DNA of 64,000 bases from Methylobacterium sp. B4 (GTDB lineage: Bacteria; Pseudomonadota; Alphaproteobacteria; Rhizobiales; Beijerinckiaceae): NCBI RefSeq assembly GCF_003201865.1, contig NZ_QJJJ01000004.1:248001-312000 (forward strand), given 5' to 3'. The first letter of the stretch is position 1. Every line of letters begins with the position of its first letter. The notes beneath the pieces are model-generated. The model was not told where the DNA came from, did no database searches, and saw only the letters and a list, made by a program, of their open reading frames with translations. Position numbers and translations under genes: made by a program. This document shows, piece after piece, positions 36,762 through 48,247 of this stretch.

Positions 36762-38639
36762 TCACGGCCCGCCCACCTGCGTGGCGTGGTAGGCGCCGAG
36801 CTTGACCATGAGCGGGAACGGCTTGGCCGGCGCCTCGAATCTCGGCGGCAGGCCGAGGATGGGGGCGGCCCGCTCGATGATCTTGCCCGTGACCACGCCG
36901 GAGTTCCAGGCGGCGGTGGCGTAGCCGCCGCTCTCGGGCAGGCCCTGCGGCTCGTCCATGATGGTGAGGAAGAGGTATTTCGGCTTGTCCATCGGCGCCG
37001 CCGCCATGAAGGTCGTGAACAGGCGGTTCTTGGCGTAGCGCCCGTTGATGACCTTCTCGGCCGTGCCGGTCTTGCCGCCGACGTAGTAGAGCGGCACCGA
37101 GGCCTTCTTGGCCGAGCCCTCGACGGCGTTGAGGCGCATGATGAAGCGCATCGCCTCGCTGGTCTCCGGCTTGACCACGCGGGTGGCCTTGGCCCGCGCC
37201 GTCTCCTCGTCGGTCTTGAGGAAGGTCGGGGTCATCAGCTCGCCGCCGTTGACGATGGCCGCCACCGCCGCCGCGGCCTGGAGCGGCGCCACGGCGAGGC
37301 CGTGGCCGAAGGCGATGGTGATGGTGTTGATCTCGGTCCAGCGCGACGGGACGATCGGGGCGGCCGATTCCGGCAGCTCCGTGCGCATGCGGTCCATCAG
37401 GCCCATCCGCTTGAGGAAGGCCTTGTGCCCCGGCACGCCGATGCCGAGCGCCATCTTCGCCGAGCCGATGTTGGAGGAGTGGGTGAACACCTCCGGCATG
37501 GTGATGACGCGGTTGGTGCCGTGATATTCGTGGATCTTCTGGCGGCCCCAGTGCAGCACGCCGCCGCGGGTATCGAAGGTGGAATTCACGTTGTACTTGC
37601 CGGAATCGAGCGCCATGGCGAGGGTCATCGCCTTGAAGGTCGAGCCCATCTCGTAGACGCCGACATTCATGCGGTTGATGCGGTCGTCGGAGAGCGCGTC
37701 CTTCGGCTCGTTGGGGTCGAAGTCGGGGTAGGAGGCGAGCGCCAGGATCTCGCCGGTGTTCACGTCCATGATCATGGAGGCGCCGGCCTTGGCCTTGAAG
37801 TGCTCCACGCCCTTCACGAGTTCGTCGCGCAGCGCGAACTGGGCGCGCAGGTCGAGGGAGAGCTGGACGGGCGAGAGATCCGTCTGCTTGGCGACGAGGC
37901 CGAACTCGTTGAGCGCCCGGTTGCCCCGGTTGTCGATGTACTTCTCGATGCCGGCGATGCCGATGTTGTCGAGGTTCGTCGCGCCGATGACGTGGGCGGC
38001 GGCCACCCCGTTCGGGTAGACGCGCTTGTGGTCGGGCAGGAAGCCGACGCCCGGGATGCCCAGGCGGTGGACTTCGAGCTGCTGCTTCGGGGTGATCTCG
38101 CGCTTGATCCAGACGAAGCCCTTCTTGGACGAAAGCTTGGTGCGCAGCTCCGCCGCGTTCAGCTCGGGCAGCACCGCGGTCAGGAGCTCGACAGCCTCGT
38201 CCCGGTCGAAGGTGCGCGCCATCCGGCTCGGCTCGGCGAAGACCGAGACGGTGCGGATGTCGGTGGCCAGGATCTCGCCGTTGCGGTCGATGATGTCCGG
38301 GCGGATCGTGGTCGTGGCGGCGGCAGCCACGCGGTGGTCGTCGCTGTTCGTGCCGGGCGTCGCCGCCATCACGAGCAGGCGCATGGAGATCGCGCCGAAC
38401 ACCACCGCGAAGGCAAGGCCGACCACCGCCACGCGAGCGTGCGAGCGCTCGATGGCGAGGCGGAACATCATCCGGGTGAGCCGCGTCAGCGCCGAGGCCG
38501 GCGGCTCGCTCGTCACGACGCGCTCCGGCATCGGCTCCGGCATGGATGCCGGCAGCGGCTCGGGGGCGGCCTGCGCCGCCTCGTCCGGATCGTGATGCGT
38601 CGGATCGCGTGACGGATCGTGCGACGGGTCCTGGGACAC
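36762..38639 (-). CDS. ftsI: Division transpeptidase, class B penicillin-binding protein (PBP3)
   Basis: A 625-residue class B PBP. The cytoplasmic N-terminus is long and Pro/Asp/His-rich (about 1-68). One membrane anchor follows (69-92), then the pedestal domain and the transpeptidase domain with the active site S333-T-F-K336, S388-S-N390 and GGKTGTAEK. It crosslinks septal peptidoglycan in the periplasm as part of the divisome. The start is GTG 38639 with GAGG nine bases upstream. ftsL lies six bases upstream. Compared with E. coli FtsI (588) the extra length is mostly in the N-terminal tail. Confidence 0.93.
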   Translation of the reverse strand: MSQDPSHDPSRDPTHHDPDEAAQAAPEPLPASMPEPMPERVVTSEPPASALTRLTRMMFRLAIERSHARVAVVGLAFAVVFGAISMRLLVMAATPGTNSDDHRVAAAATTTIRPDIIDRNGEILATDIRTVSVFAEPSRMARTFDRDEAVELLTAVLPELNAAELRTKLSSKKGFVWIKREITPKQQLEVHRLGIPGVGFLPDHKRVYPNGVAAAHVIGATNLDNIGIAGIEKYIDNRGNRALNEFGLVAKQTDLSPVQLSLDLRAQFALRDELVKGVEHFKAKAGASMIMDVNTGEILALASYPDFDPNEPKDALSDDRINRMNVGVYEMGSTFKAMTLAMALDSGKYNVNSTFDTRGGVLHWGRQKIHEYHGTNRVITMPEVFTHSSNIGSAKMALGIGVPGHKAFLKRMGLMDRMRTELPESAAPIVPSRWTEINTITIAFGHGLAVAPLQAAAAVAAIVNGGELMTPTFLKTDEETARAKATRVVKPETSEAMRFIMRLNAVEGSAKKASVPLYYVGGKTGTAEKVINGRYAKNRLFTTFMAAAPMDKPKYLFLTIMDEPQGLPESGGYATAAWNSGVVTGKIIERAAPILGLPPRFEAPAKPFPLMVKLGAYHATQVGGP

Positions 38640-38645
38640 GGAACG

Positions 38646-39077
38646 CTACCTCGAAGCCGCGGGCGGGCGGGTGGAGACGGTGCGGGTGGTGACCGAGCCC
38701 GTGGTGCGGGGCTCGTCGCGGGCGCCTGAAGGCCTGTCCTTGGGCGTCGCGGTCGGCGTCGCCGTCGAGGCCAGCAGGCGGGCGATCTCGTCGCCGCGCT
38801 CGGGCCGCTCCGGCAGGTCGGAGAGGCGGGCGAGATGCCCGTCGCTGATCGGCTCCAGGACGAGGTGGCGCTCCACCGCCTTCTGCAGCCGGTCGGGCCG
38901 GGTCAGGAGCTGCCACTCGGCGCGCAGGACCGCGATTGCCTGACGTTCCTTGTGAAGCCCGGTCTTGAGCTTCGAGACCTGACCCGCTTGGTAGAGCGTG
39001 TCGTACTTGGTCGAGTAGGCGTAGACCGCCGAGCCGATGAGGCCGACGATCGCCAGGACGTTGAGGAGTCGGATCAC
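38646..39077 (-). CDS. ftsL: Cell division protein FtsL
   Basis: A 143-residue bitopic protein between rsmH and ftsI, the standard ftsL position. After two or three residues a membrane segment runs to about 22 ([20 protein letters not shown]). A coiled coil follows ([23 protein letters not shown] as two short stretches), then the conserved [12 protein letters not shown]. The last 45 residues are Thr/Pro/Ser-rich and probably unstructured. FtsL scaffolds the FtsQLB complex that activates FtsWI. It starts at GTG 39077 and overlaps rsmH by four bases (GTGA). Confidence 0.85.
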   Translation of the reverse strand: MIRLLNVLAIVGLIGSAVYAYSTKYDTLYQAGQVSKLKTGLHKERQAIAVLRAEWQLLTRPDRLQKAVERHLVLEPISDGHLARLSDLPERPERGDEIARLLASTATPTATPKDRPSGARDEPRTTGSVTTRTVSTRPPAASR

Positions 39078-40138
39078 CGCCGCGTCCCCCGTCCCTGCGC
39101 GGCGGGCAGGCTCGCCAGCGTCTCGATCGCCGTGAGCGGGTCCGGCGCCGCGGCCTCGGTCCGCTCGGCCGCGCGCAGCTTCGCCGAGCGCGCCCGTGGA
39201 TTGACCATCGTCTCTGAATCCGAAGGCAGAACCGGCCCCTTGGTGACGGGCTTGAAGCTCTTCGGGACGAGCCGCTCGACGCCGGGCACATGCCGCGAGG
39301 CCTGCGCGGCCCGACCGCTGCGGGCGGAGAAGAACTGCTTGACGATGCGGTCCTCCAGCGAATGGAAGGTCACCACCGCCAGCCGCCCGCCGGGCCGCAG
39401 CACGCGCTCGGCGGCGTGCAGGCCGCGCACCAGCTCGCCGAGTTCGTCGTTCACCGCGATGCGCAGGCCCTGGAAGCTGCGGGTGGCCGGGTGGATCGGG
39501 CTGCCCGGCTCGGGCCGCACCACGCCGGCCACGAGGTCCGCCAGTTCGGCCGTGGTCGCGATCGGCGCGCGGCGGCGCGCCTCGACGATGGCGCGGGCCA
39601 CCGCCCGCGAGCGGCGCTCCTCGCCGAAATGATAGAGGATGTCGGCGAGCGTGGTCTCGTCGGATTCGTTCACGAGGTCGGCCGCACTCGGGCCGTCGCC
39701 GCCCATGCGCATGTCGAGCGGCCCGTCCTGCCGGAACGAGAAGCCGCGCTGCGCCTCGTCGAGCTGCATCGAGGACACGCCGATATCGAGCACGACCCAG
39801 TCGGCCTGCGCCTCGCCGAGATCGGCGAGCAGCGCGTCGAGATCGCCGAAGCGGCCCTGGACCAGCCGCAGGCGCCCTTCGGACGCCGCCACGAGATCGG
39901 CGCCCGCGCGGATCGCGCTCGGATCGCGGTCGATGGCGACGACCTGAACCTCCGGCTGGGCGTCGAGCAGCCCCCGCGTGTAGCCGCCCGCACCGAAGGT
40001 GCCGTCCACGGCGAGCCCCGGCCGGTCGAGGGCGAGCGCGGCGAGGACCTCGGGCAGCATGACGGGAACGTGGCGCGCCTGCCCGGCCCGGTCGGACTCG
40101 CTCCGGTCCGGCTTGCCCGGCCGCGGTGTCCGGCTCAT
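39074..40138 (-). CDS. rsmH: 16S rRNA (cytosine(1402)-N(4))-methyltransferase
   Basis: A 354-residue RsmH/MraW protein that methylates C1402 of 16S rRNA with S-adenosylmethionine. Motifs are [24 protein letters not shown] (SAM binding), [31 protein letters not shown] and [15 protein letters not shown]. The ATG at 40138 follows AGGAG by eight bases and begins 30 or so residues before the conserved core, as in other alphaproteobacteria. It opens the division and wall cluster here. No mraZ gene is seen upstream. Confidence 0.95.
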   Translation of the reverse strand: MSRTPRPGKPDRSESDRAGQARHVPVMLPEVLAALALDRPGLAVDGTFGAGGYTRGLLDAQPEVQVVAIDRDPSAIRAGADLVAASEGRLRLVQGRFGDLDALLADLGEAQADWVVLDIGVSSMQLDEAQRGFSFRQDGPLDMRMGGDGPSAADLVNESDETTLADILYHFGEERRSRAVARAIVEARRRAPIATTAELADLVAGVVRPEPGSPIHPATRSFQGLRIAVNDELGELVRGLHAAERVLRPGGRLAVVTFHSLEDRIVKQFFSARSGRAAQASRHVPGVERLVPKSFKPVTKGPVLPSDSETMVNPRARSAKLRAAERTEAAAPDPLTAIETLASLPAAQGRGTRR

Positions 40139-40607
40139 CGGCAGCGCTCCTGGGACCGCACTGGCTTCTCGGGGATTCCGAAGAAAGCTCGGGCGCCATC
40201 CGGCGAGGGAGGAATCATGGAGGCCTGCTGCATGGGCGGACCACGCGGCGGCGGCCCGAACGGTTGTGGCGACGCCGATCCGCGGGCGGCTCCGGCCACG
40301 CGCGCGCCTTCTCGCCGGGCAACCTGAACGAGTGTTGGCCGATCCGGAATAGGGCGTCAACGGGATGGCGCGGGGTAACATGGGCCCTCGAAACGCGTCA
40401 ACGAGCTTGACCATGCAGGCTGACCCGATCTGACCGTATCAAGGTTAACCGAGCGTCAATGCGGCGTCGGCTTTCGTCAGCTCTGCCACACCGCGCCGGG
40501 GCTCGGATCATGCGTCCGCCCCGTTCCGCCCGCCCCCTCGCCGCAAGGCGCGGCGAGCCCTTGCCCGGCTCGTGGCGGGCGGCGGCATCGACGCTGCGGG
40601 GTGAGGT
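40139..40607. promoter_or_regulatory. Region between rsmH and rnpB; likely promoter area of the wall cluster
   Basis: 469 bases without a gene; in particular no mraZ, which often precedes rsmH. Three TTGACG hexamers occur on the minus strand (complement at 40355-40360, 40396-40401 and 40454-40459) and are candidates for -35 boxes driving rsmH, but no good -10 matches were found at 16-18 bases. AGGAG at 40147-40151 (minus) is the rsmH ribosome-binding site. Confidence 0.35.
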
Positions 40608-41015
<408 letters not shown>

Positions 41016-41062
41016 GGCGCCGGCTTGCGCCGCGAGGCACGCGGGGTCAAGCCAAATGCGCC

Positions 41063-43516
<2,454 letters not shown>

Positions 43517-43622
43517 TTACCGCATCTCGCACGACGGTGCGTTAACGCTCGCGGTTTCACGACCCCATTCCCGCCACAACTCGACCGTCAGAACCCTCGA
43601 AACGACGGCTCGAGGACGGACC

Positions 43623-43943
43623 ATGGCAGGACGCATCATCACGGCACTGGCGCTTGCTGGCCTCGCGGGGCCGGCGCTTGCCGCACCCTGCACGCCGCCG
43701 ACGGCCCCGCCGGCGGAAGCGCGGCCGGAAAAGCCGAAGCTTCCCGAAAAGCCCGCCTGCCTCGACAAGAAGGAGGGCTGCCCCGGCTGGGAGGCCTACA
43801 GCTACAACGATGCGATCAAGGCCTACAACGCGCAAGCCCAAGCTTTCCAATCGATCGCAGGGGCTTACGTCCAGCGGCTCAACGCCTACGTCAAGGCGAG
43901 TTCGGACTATGCGCAGTGCGAGGTGAAGGCGCTGCAGCAATAG
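43623..43943 (+). CDS. Small secreted protein, 106 residues
   Basis: No family was recognised. A signal peptide is clear at 1-20 (ITALALAGLAGPALAAP). The mature part begins with a Pro/Glu/Lys-rich stretch. Residues from about 50 on form a helical region (YNDAIKAYNAQAQAFQ, YVQRLNAYVKASSDYA). Four Cys residues (near 23, 47, 53 and 100) could form disulfides. Small periplasmic proteins with Tyr-rich helices like this recur in Methylobacterium, from memory. It is divergent from ligA and 45 bases before the Uma2-type pseudogene on the same strand. Confidence 0.7.
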   Translation: MAGRIITALALAGLAGPALAAPCTPPTAPPAEARPEKPKLPEKPACLDKKEGCPGWEAYSYNDAIKAYNAQAQAFQSIAGAYVQRLNAYVKASSDYAQCEVKALQQ

Positions 43944-43988
43944 CGCCGCGCCCTCGCTGTCACTGGCAGGCGTGATAGGTTCTGGGCT

Positions 43989-44544
43989 GTGAGCGTGCAG
44001 CCCGAAGTCCGGATGACGGCCGATGAATTCCTGGCCTGGGCCGAGGGCCGTCCGGGACGGCACGAACGCGCCGACGGCGAAGTTTTTTCCAATGACGCGG
44101 GACCGTGTCGGGCACGCGGTGACGAAGTTTGTCGCGCAGACGGCTCTGCGCGCCGCGATCCGTGCTGGTCGTCTCCCTTGCGAAATGCCGCCCGACGGCT
44201 TGTCCGTCCGGGTGGACGATCGGACGGGCTTCGAGCCGGACGCGCTCGTCCATGGCGGCGCGCGTCTCGATCCCGACGCGACGACGGTTTCCGAGCCGCT
44301 GATTGTCGTGGAGGTCCTCTCGCCGAATACGAAGCCCGTCGATCCCGGCTTTAAATTTCAAGGCTACTTCCAGCTGCCGAGCGTGCAGCATGACCTCATC
44401 CTCGACACCGGGCGGCGCACGGTGATCCACCATCACCGCGGCGCGGGCGAACTGATCGAGACGCGCATCGCCGCCTCGGGCGAACTCTTCCTCGATCCGC
44501 CAGGTCTCACGATCGGCGTCGGAGGCCTGTTCGCCGAGCCGTGA
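43989..44544 (+). pseudogene. Frameshifted Uma2-family (DUF820) gene
   Basis: Two overlapping frames together spell one Uma2-family protein. The first frame gives VRMTADEFLAWAEGRPGRHE and ADGEVF. The second carries on with PMTRDRVGHAVTKF, LPCEMPPDGLSVRV, EPDALV, IVVEVLSPNTKP and YFQLPSVQHDLILD. The switch falls exactly at a run of six T (44083-44088); five T would restore one frame of about 185 residues. Uma2 proteins have a PD-(D/E)xK nuclease-like fold and unclear roles. It may be a true pseudogene, a slippage site or a sequence error. The first start is GTG 43989. Confidence 0.8.
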
Positions 44545-44618
44545 GGCGGCCCTTGCTTGACGGCCCGTGAGCACGGTGCGACAGGCCCGTCACCGCTGAC
44601 CAGACACGGGACGGTTCC

Positions 44619-45635
44619 ATGTCCGACGACACCCTCGACCTCCTCGTCCTCGGCAACGCGATCGTCGATCTGATCGCGCATTCCGACGAGAGCTTCCTGA
44701 AGGCGCAGGGCGTGACGAAGGGCGCGATGCAGCTCATCGACGAGCCGCGCGCGGAGGCCCTGTTCGAGGTGATGGGGCCGGCGACCGTCGTGTCCGGCGG
44801 CTCGGGCGCCAACACCGCCGTCGGCGCCGCCCTGCTCGGGGCCAAGACCGGCTTCATCGGCAAGGTGCACGAGGACGAGCTGGGCCACCTGTTCAGCCAC
44901 GATCTGAAGGCGACGGGCGTGCGCTTCACGGTTCCGCCGACGGCCGAGGGCCCGGCCACCGCCCGCTGCTTCATCCTGGTGACGCCCGACGGCGAGCGCA
45001 CCATGAACACCTATCTCGGCGCCTGCCAGGGGCTCTCGCCCGACGACGTGGACGAGGCCACCGTGCGCGCGGCCCGCGTCACCTATCTCGAAGGCTACCT
45101 GTGGGATCCGCCGGCCGCCAAGGACGCCTTCCGCAAGGCGGTGAAAATTGCGCATTCCGCCGGCAACGCCGTGGCGCTGACCCTGTCCGACGCCTTCTGC
45201 GTCGGCCGCTACCGCGAGGAATTCCTCGAACTCCTTCGCAACGGCAGCATCGACATCCTGTTCGCCAATATCGGCGAGCTGCAGAGCCTCTATCAGACCG
45301 ACGACCCCGAGGCTGCGATTGCGGCACTGCGCGAGGAGCGCGGCGTCAAGGGCACGCACCTGCTCGGTCTCGTCACCCGCTCGGCTGAAGGCGCACTCGT
45401 GGTGCGCGGCGGGGAGGTCCGCTCGGTCGAAGCCTTCCCCGCCCGAGAGGTGGTCGACAGCACCGGGGCCGGCGATCTGTTCGCGGCAGGCTTCCTGGCC
45501 GGCTACACCCGCGGCATCGACTACGTGGCGAGCGCCCGTCTGGGTGCCCTCGCGGCGGCCGAGGTGATCGAGCATATCGGTGCCCGCCCGCAGCGCGACC
45601 TGCTGGCGCTCGCCCGCGAGCACCGGCTGATCTGA
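44619..45635 (+). CDS. PfkB-family carbohydrate/adenosine kinase
   Basis: A 338-residue ribokinase-fold kinase. The N-terminal region has VLGNAIVDLIAHSDE and VVSGGSGANTAVGAALLGAKTGFIG. The C-terminal signature DSTGAGDLFAAGFLAGYT supplies the catalytic Asp and anion hole. The opening is close to adenosine kinase-like proteins of alphaproteobacteria, so phosphorylation of adenosine is the first guess; another sugar or nucleoside substrate is possible. It probably acts alone in the cytoplasm. A GC-rich hairpin follows the stop and separates it from the FKBP gene on the other strand. Confidence 0.88.
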   Translation: MSDDTLDLLVLGNAIVDLIAHSDESFLKAQGVTKGAMQLIDEPRAEALFEVMGPATVVSGGSGANTAVGAALLGAKTGFIGKVHEDELGHLFSHDLKATGVRFTVPPTAEGPATARCFILVTPDGERTMNTYLGACQGLSPDDVDEATVRAARVTYLEGYLWDPPAAKDAFRKAVKIAHSAGNAVALTLSDAFCVGRYREEFLELLRNGSIDILFANIGELQSLYQTDDPEAAIAALREERGVKGTHLLGLVTRSAEGALVVRGGEVRSVEAFPAREVVDSTGAGDLFAAGFLAGYTRGIDYVASARLGALAAAEVIEHIGARPQRDLLALAREHRLI

Positions 45636-45650
45636 GCGGCGTTCGGTAGC

Positions 45651-45673
45651 CCGGCGCCCGCGAAGGGCGCCGG
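45651..45673. terminator. GC-rich hairpin between convergent genes
   Basis: CCGGCGCCC (45651-45659) pairs perfectly with GGGCGCCGG (45665-45673) around GCGAA. It lies between the convergent kinase and FKBP genes and can serve either transcript. No T-run follows. Confidence 0.5.
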
Positions 45674-45687
45674 AGCCTGAGGCCGGA

Positions 45688-46110
45688 TCAGCGCGAGCCG
45701 ATCAGCTCCACGTCGAAGATCAGCGTGGCGTTGGGCGGGATCACGCCGCCCGCGCCGCGGGCGCCGTAGCCGAGATCCGGCGGGATCGTCAGGATGCGGC
45801 GGCCGCCGGCCTTCATCGTGGCGACACCCTCGTCCCAGCCGCGGATCACCTGTCCGGCGCCGATGGTGAAGGAGAAGGGCTGACCGCGGTCGCGGGAGGA
45901 GTCGAACTTCTTGCCGCGCTTGCCGCCGCCCTCGTCGAGCCAGCCGGTGTAGTGGACGGTGACCTGCTGGCCGGACTTCGGCTCGGGGCCGGTGCCGACC
46001 ACCTCGTCGGTGTAGCTGAGGCCCGAGGGCAGCGTGACGGGCTGGGCGGCGGAAGCGGCACTGGTCATGGCGAGGGCGATGGCTCCGGCTATGGGAAGAA
46101 TCGAGCGCAT
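45688..46110 (-). CDS. FKBP-type peptidyl-prolyl isomerase, periplasmic
   Basis: A 140-residue protein: a signal peptide (about 1-22, ending ASAAQ) followed by a single FKBP domain. Conserved FK506-pocket positions are seen in [40 protein letters not shown] and [11 protein letters not shown]. It would speed proline isomerisation in secreted proteins. The start at ATG 46110 gives the signal peptide. A CGTCGTC-GCG-GACGACG hairpin lies 17-33 bases upstream (46127-46143). It is the standard short form without a dimerisation domain. Confidence 0.93.
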   Translation of the reverse strand: MRSILPIAGAIALAMTSAASAAQPVTLPSGLSYTDEVVGTGPEPKSGQQVTVHYTGWLDEGGGKRGKKFDSSRDRGQPFSFTIGAGQVIRGWDEGVATMKAGGRRILTIPPDLGYGARGAGGVIPPNATLIFDVELIGSR

Positions 46111-46178
46111 GAATCTCGTCTCGGCGCGTCGTCGCGGACGACGGGGCGCGCGGGTTAGCACGCTTCGCGCGGTCGCGC

Positions 46179-46646
46179 CTAATAGCGCGCGCTGATCGCC
46201 CCGCGCTCGACCGCGCAGCCGCCCGCCTGCGGGCCGACGACGAGGTCGCCCTGGCGCGGGTTGTTGAGCGCCAGCGGCGCGGTGTCCTTCCGGGCGAAGA
46301 AGCCGCCGCCGAGCTGATCCTCGAAGAAGCCGTCGCCGAAGCGGATGTAGCAGCGATCGATCACCGCCACCGTGGCGAAATTGGCCCGGTAGGCGGCCTG
46401 CTCCGGCAGGGCGCCCGGCCCGCAGGTCAACGCCACGTCGATGCGGCCGGACTGGTTGTAGCGGATCGTCTGCGAACGGTGCGGGCGCACCGCCACCCAG
46501 GGGCCGCCATCGCGGCTGACGAGGGCGGTGTAGCCGGATTTGTTGATGATCTGCCGGGTGCAGCCGGCCTGTGCCGACGACGTTCCCGCAGCGGCCAGGG
46601 TGACGAGGGCCGCCGCCATCCCGAGTGCCGACCTCAACCCGCGCAT
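46179..46646 (-). CDS. Secreted orphan protein, 155 residues
   Basis: No family was recognised. A signal peptide spans about 1-28 ([19 protein letters not shown]). The mature part has four Cys (near 29, 75, 98 and 144) and alternates short hydrophobic strands with Gly/Asp/Asn turns ([33 protein letters not shown]), which suggests a beta-rich periplasmic domain held by disulfides. It is 68 bases upstream of the FKBP isomerase on the same strand and could be cotranscribed with it. Start ATG 46646. Confidence 0.65.
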   Translation of the reverse strand: MRGLRSALGMAAALVTLAAAGTSSAQAGCTRQIINKSGYTALVSRDGGPWVAVRPHRSQTIRYNQSGRIDVALTCGPGALPEQAAYRANFATVAVIDRCYIRFGDGFFEDQLGGGFFARKDTAPLALNNPRQGDLVVGPQAGGCAVERGAISARY

Positions 46647-47000
46647 CGTTCTCTCCGCTCGTCAGGGCCGCCACGGAGCCTTCCCCGCCGGCCACGCTTT
46701 CGCCGATCAACCGGGAGCCGGCGCGCGCGTTCCATTGCGGGCACGGATCGCTGCCTCTTATGGTCAATCCGCCGGGAGGGAAGACGGCTGCGTCCGGCAA
46801 AACGCATATAAACCGATTGCCTCGCCGCCGCATCGAGCCGTAGTCTCAATGCATAATACGAAAGCGCGCGATCAGTGCGTTGCGCGGCGAGCTTCCCCCG
46901 GAGGAGGCCGAAATCCGGGAGGATCCGTCCGATGAGCCGTTGCCGGATATGCGTTTCGCGTCCTGCGTGCAGAGTCCGTTCCGATCGGAGCTGAGGGCGG
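46647..47000. promoter_or_regulatory. Divergent intergenic region
   Basis: 354 bases without a convincing gene, between the minus-strand secreted orphan and the plus-strand CoA-transferase. Two AT-richer patches stand out in a very GC-rich setting: CATATAAACC at 46804-46813 and TGCATAATACG at 46851-46861. They are reasonable places for -10 elements of the two divergent promoters, but no well-spaced -35 boxes were identified. GAGGGCGG just before 47001 is the CoA-transferase ribosome-binding site. Confidence 0.35.
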
Positions 47001-48224
47001 ATGATGCAGGAGACGTCCCGATCCGGGCCGCTCGCCGGCCTGAAGGTCGTCGAACTCGCCCACATCATGGCCGGACCCGTCTGCGGGTTGATGCTCGGCG
47101 ACATGGGGGCCGAGGTCATCAAGGTCGAGAAGATCGACGGCGGCGACGACACCCGCCGCTCGGTCCCGCCCGCGATCGGGGGCGAGAGCGCCGCCTACAT
47201 GATGATGAACCGCGGCAAGCGCGGCATCGCCCTCGATCTCAAGAGCGCGGAGGGCAAGGCGGTGCTGCGCCGCCTGCTGGGCGATGCCGACGTGCTGATC
47301 GAGAATTACCGCGCCGGCACCATGGAGCGCCTGGGCCTCGGTTACGATGTCCTGAAGGCCGAGTTTCCGGGGCTGATCTACTGCTCGCTCTCGGGCTTCG
47401 GCCGCTCCGGTCCCTATGCCGAGCGGGCGGGCTTCGATCTCGTGGCGCAGGGCATGAGCGGATTGATGAGCATCACCGGCGAGGGGCTGGGCCGCCCGCC
47501 GATGAAGTGCGGGCCGCCGGTGACCGACATCACCGCCGGCATCCTGGCGGCGATGGGCGTGCTCGCCGCCCACGTGCACAAGCTGAAGACCGGCGAGGGG
47601 CAGGTGGTCGACACCTCCCTGTTCGAGGCCGGCATCACCCTCACCTACTGGCAATCGGCCATCGCCATGGCGACCGGCGTCGCGCCTGGGCCGATGGGCT
47701 CGGCCCATCCGCTCAACGCGCCCTACGAGGCCTTCGAGACGGCCGACGGCTGGATCACCATCGGCGCGGCCAACCAGACCAACTGGCTGCGGCTGCTGGC
47801 CGTGCTCGGTGCCGAGGCGCTGGCGGGCGACCCCCGCTTTGCCGCCAACCGCGACCGCATGGCCCATCGCGAGGCGCTGGCGCAGGCGCTGGCTCCGCAT
47901 TTCCGCACGGCGCCCTCGGCCGACTGGCTCGCGCGGCTGGAAGCGGGCGGCGTGCCGGCCGGCCCGGTCCTCGACGTGCTGGCGATGCAAGCCGACCCGC
48001 AGGCGCGTGCGCGGGAGATGGTGGTCGAGGTCGAGCACGCCCGTGCCGGGCCGATGAGCACGCTCGGCTTGCCCGTGAAATTCTCAGGGACGCCCGGACG
48101 CGTGCACGGGCCGGCGCCGCTTCTGGGTGAGCACAGCCGCGCCATTCTGGGCCAGGCGGGCTACGATGCGGCGCAGATCGACGACTTGATCGCCCGGGGC
48201 GTCGTGGGCGAGACCACGGCCTGA
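47001..48224 (+). CDS. CaiB/BaiF-family (type III) CoA-transferase
   Basis: A 407-residue family III CoA-transferase. LKVVELAHIMAGPVCG and LGDMGAEVIKVEK open the fold, and the catalytic Asp is D146 in GFDLVAQGMSG. DIPGLIYCSLSGFG-like wording (EFPGLIYCSLSGFGRSGPYA) is typical. These enzymes move CoA between carboxylic acids (for example succinyl- or formyl-CoA donors). The acceptor here is unknown. It is followed after 23 bases by a crotonase-family gene, and a GntR/FCD regulator gene lies convergently behind that, suggesting a small catabolic unit for an organic acid. Confidence 0.9.
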   Translation: MMQETSRSGPLAGLKVVELAHIMAGPVCGLMLGDMGAEVIKVEKIDGGDDTRRSVPPAIGGESAAYMMMNRGKRGIALDLKSAEGKAVLRRLLGDADVLIENYRAGTMERLGLGYDVLKAEFPGLIYCSLSGFGRSGPYAERAGFDLVAQGMSGLMSITGEGLGRPPMKCGPPVTDITAGILAAMGVLAAHVHKLKTGEGQVVDTSLFEAGITLTYWQSAIAMATGVAPGPMGSAHPLNAPYEAFETADGWITIGAANQTNWLRLLAVLGAEALAGDPRFAANRDRMAHREALAQALAPHFRTAPSADWLARLEAGGVPAGPVLDVLAMQADPQARAREMVVEVEHARAGPMSTLGLPVKFSGTPGRVHGPAPLLGEHSRAILGQAGYDAAQIDDLIARGVVGETTA

Positions 48225-48247
48225 GACCACGCTGCGAGGGACGCCCC

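Noticed and set aside
35268..38612. Very long plus-strand open frame (1114 codons) opposite murE and ftsI
   Set aside because: It is antisense to two clear wall genes, has no family motifs, and is rich in Arg/Gly/Ala/Asp as expected for a GC-rich antisense frame.
40139..40607. mraZ gene upstream of rsmH
   Set aside because: No frame on the minus strand in this stretch encodes an MraZ-like protein.
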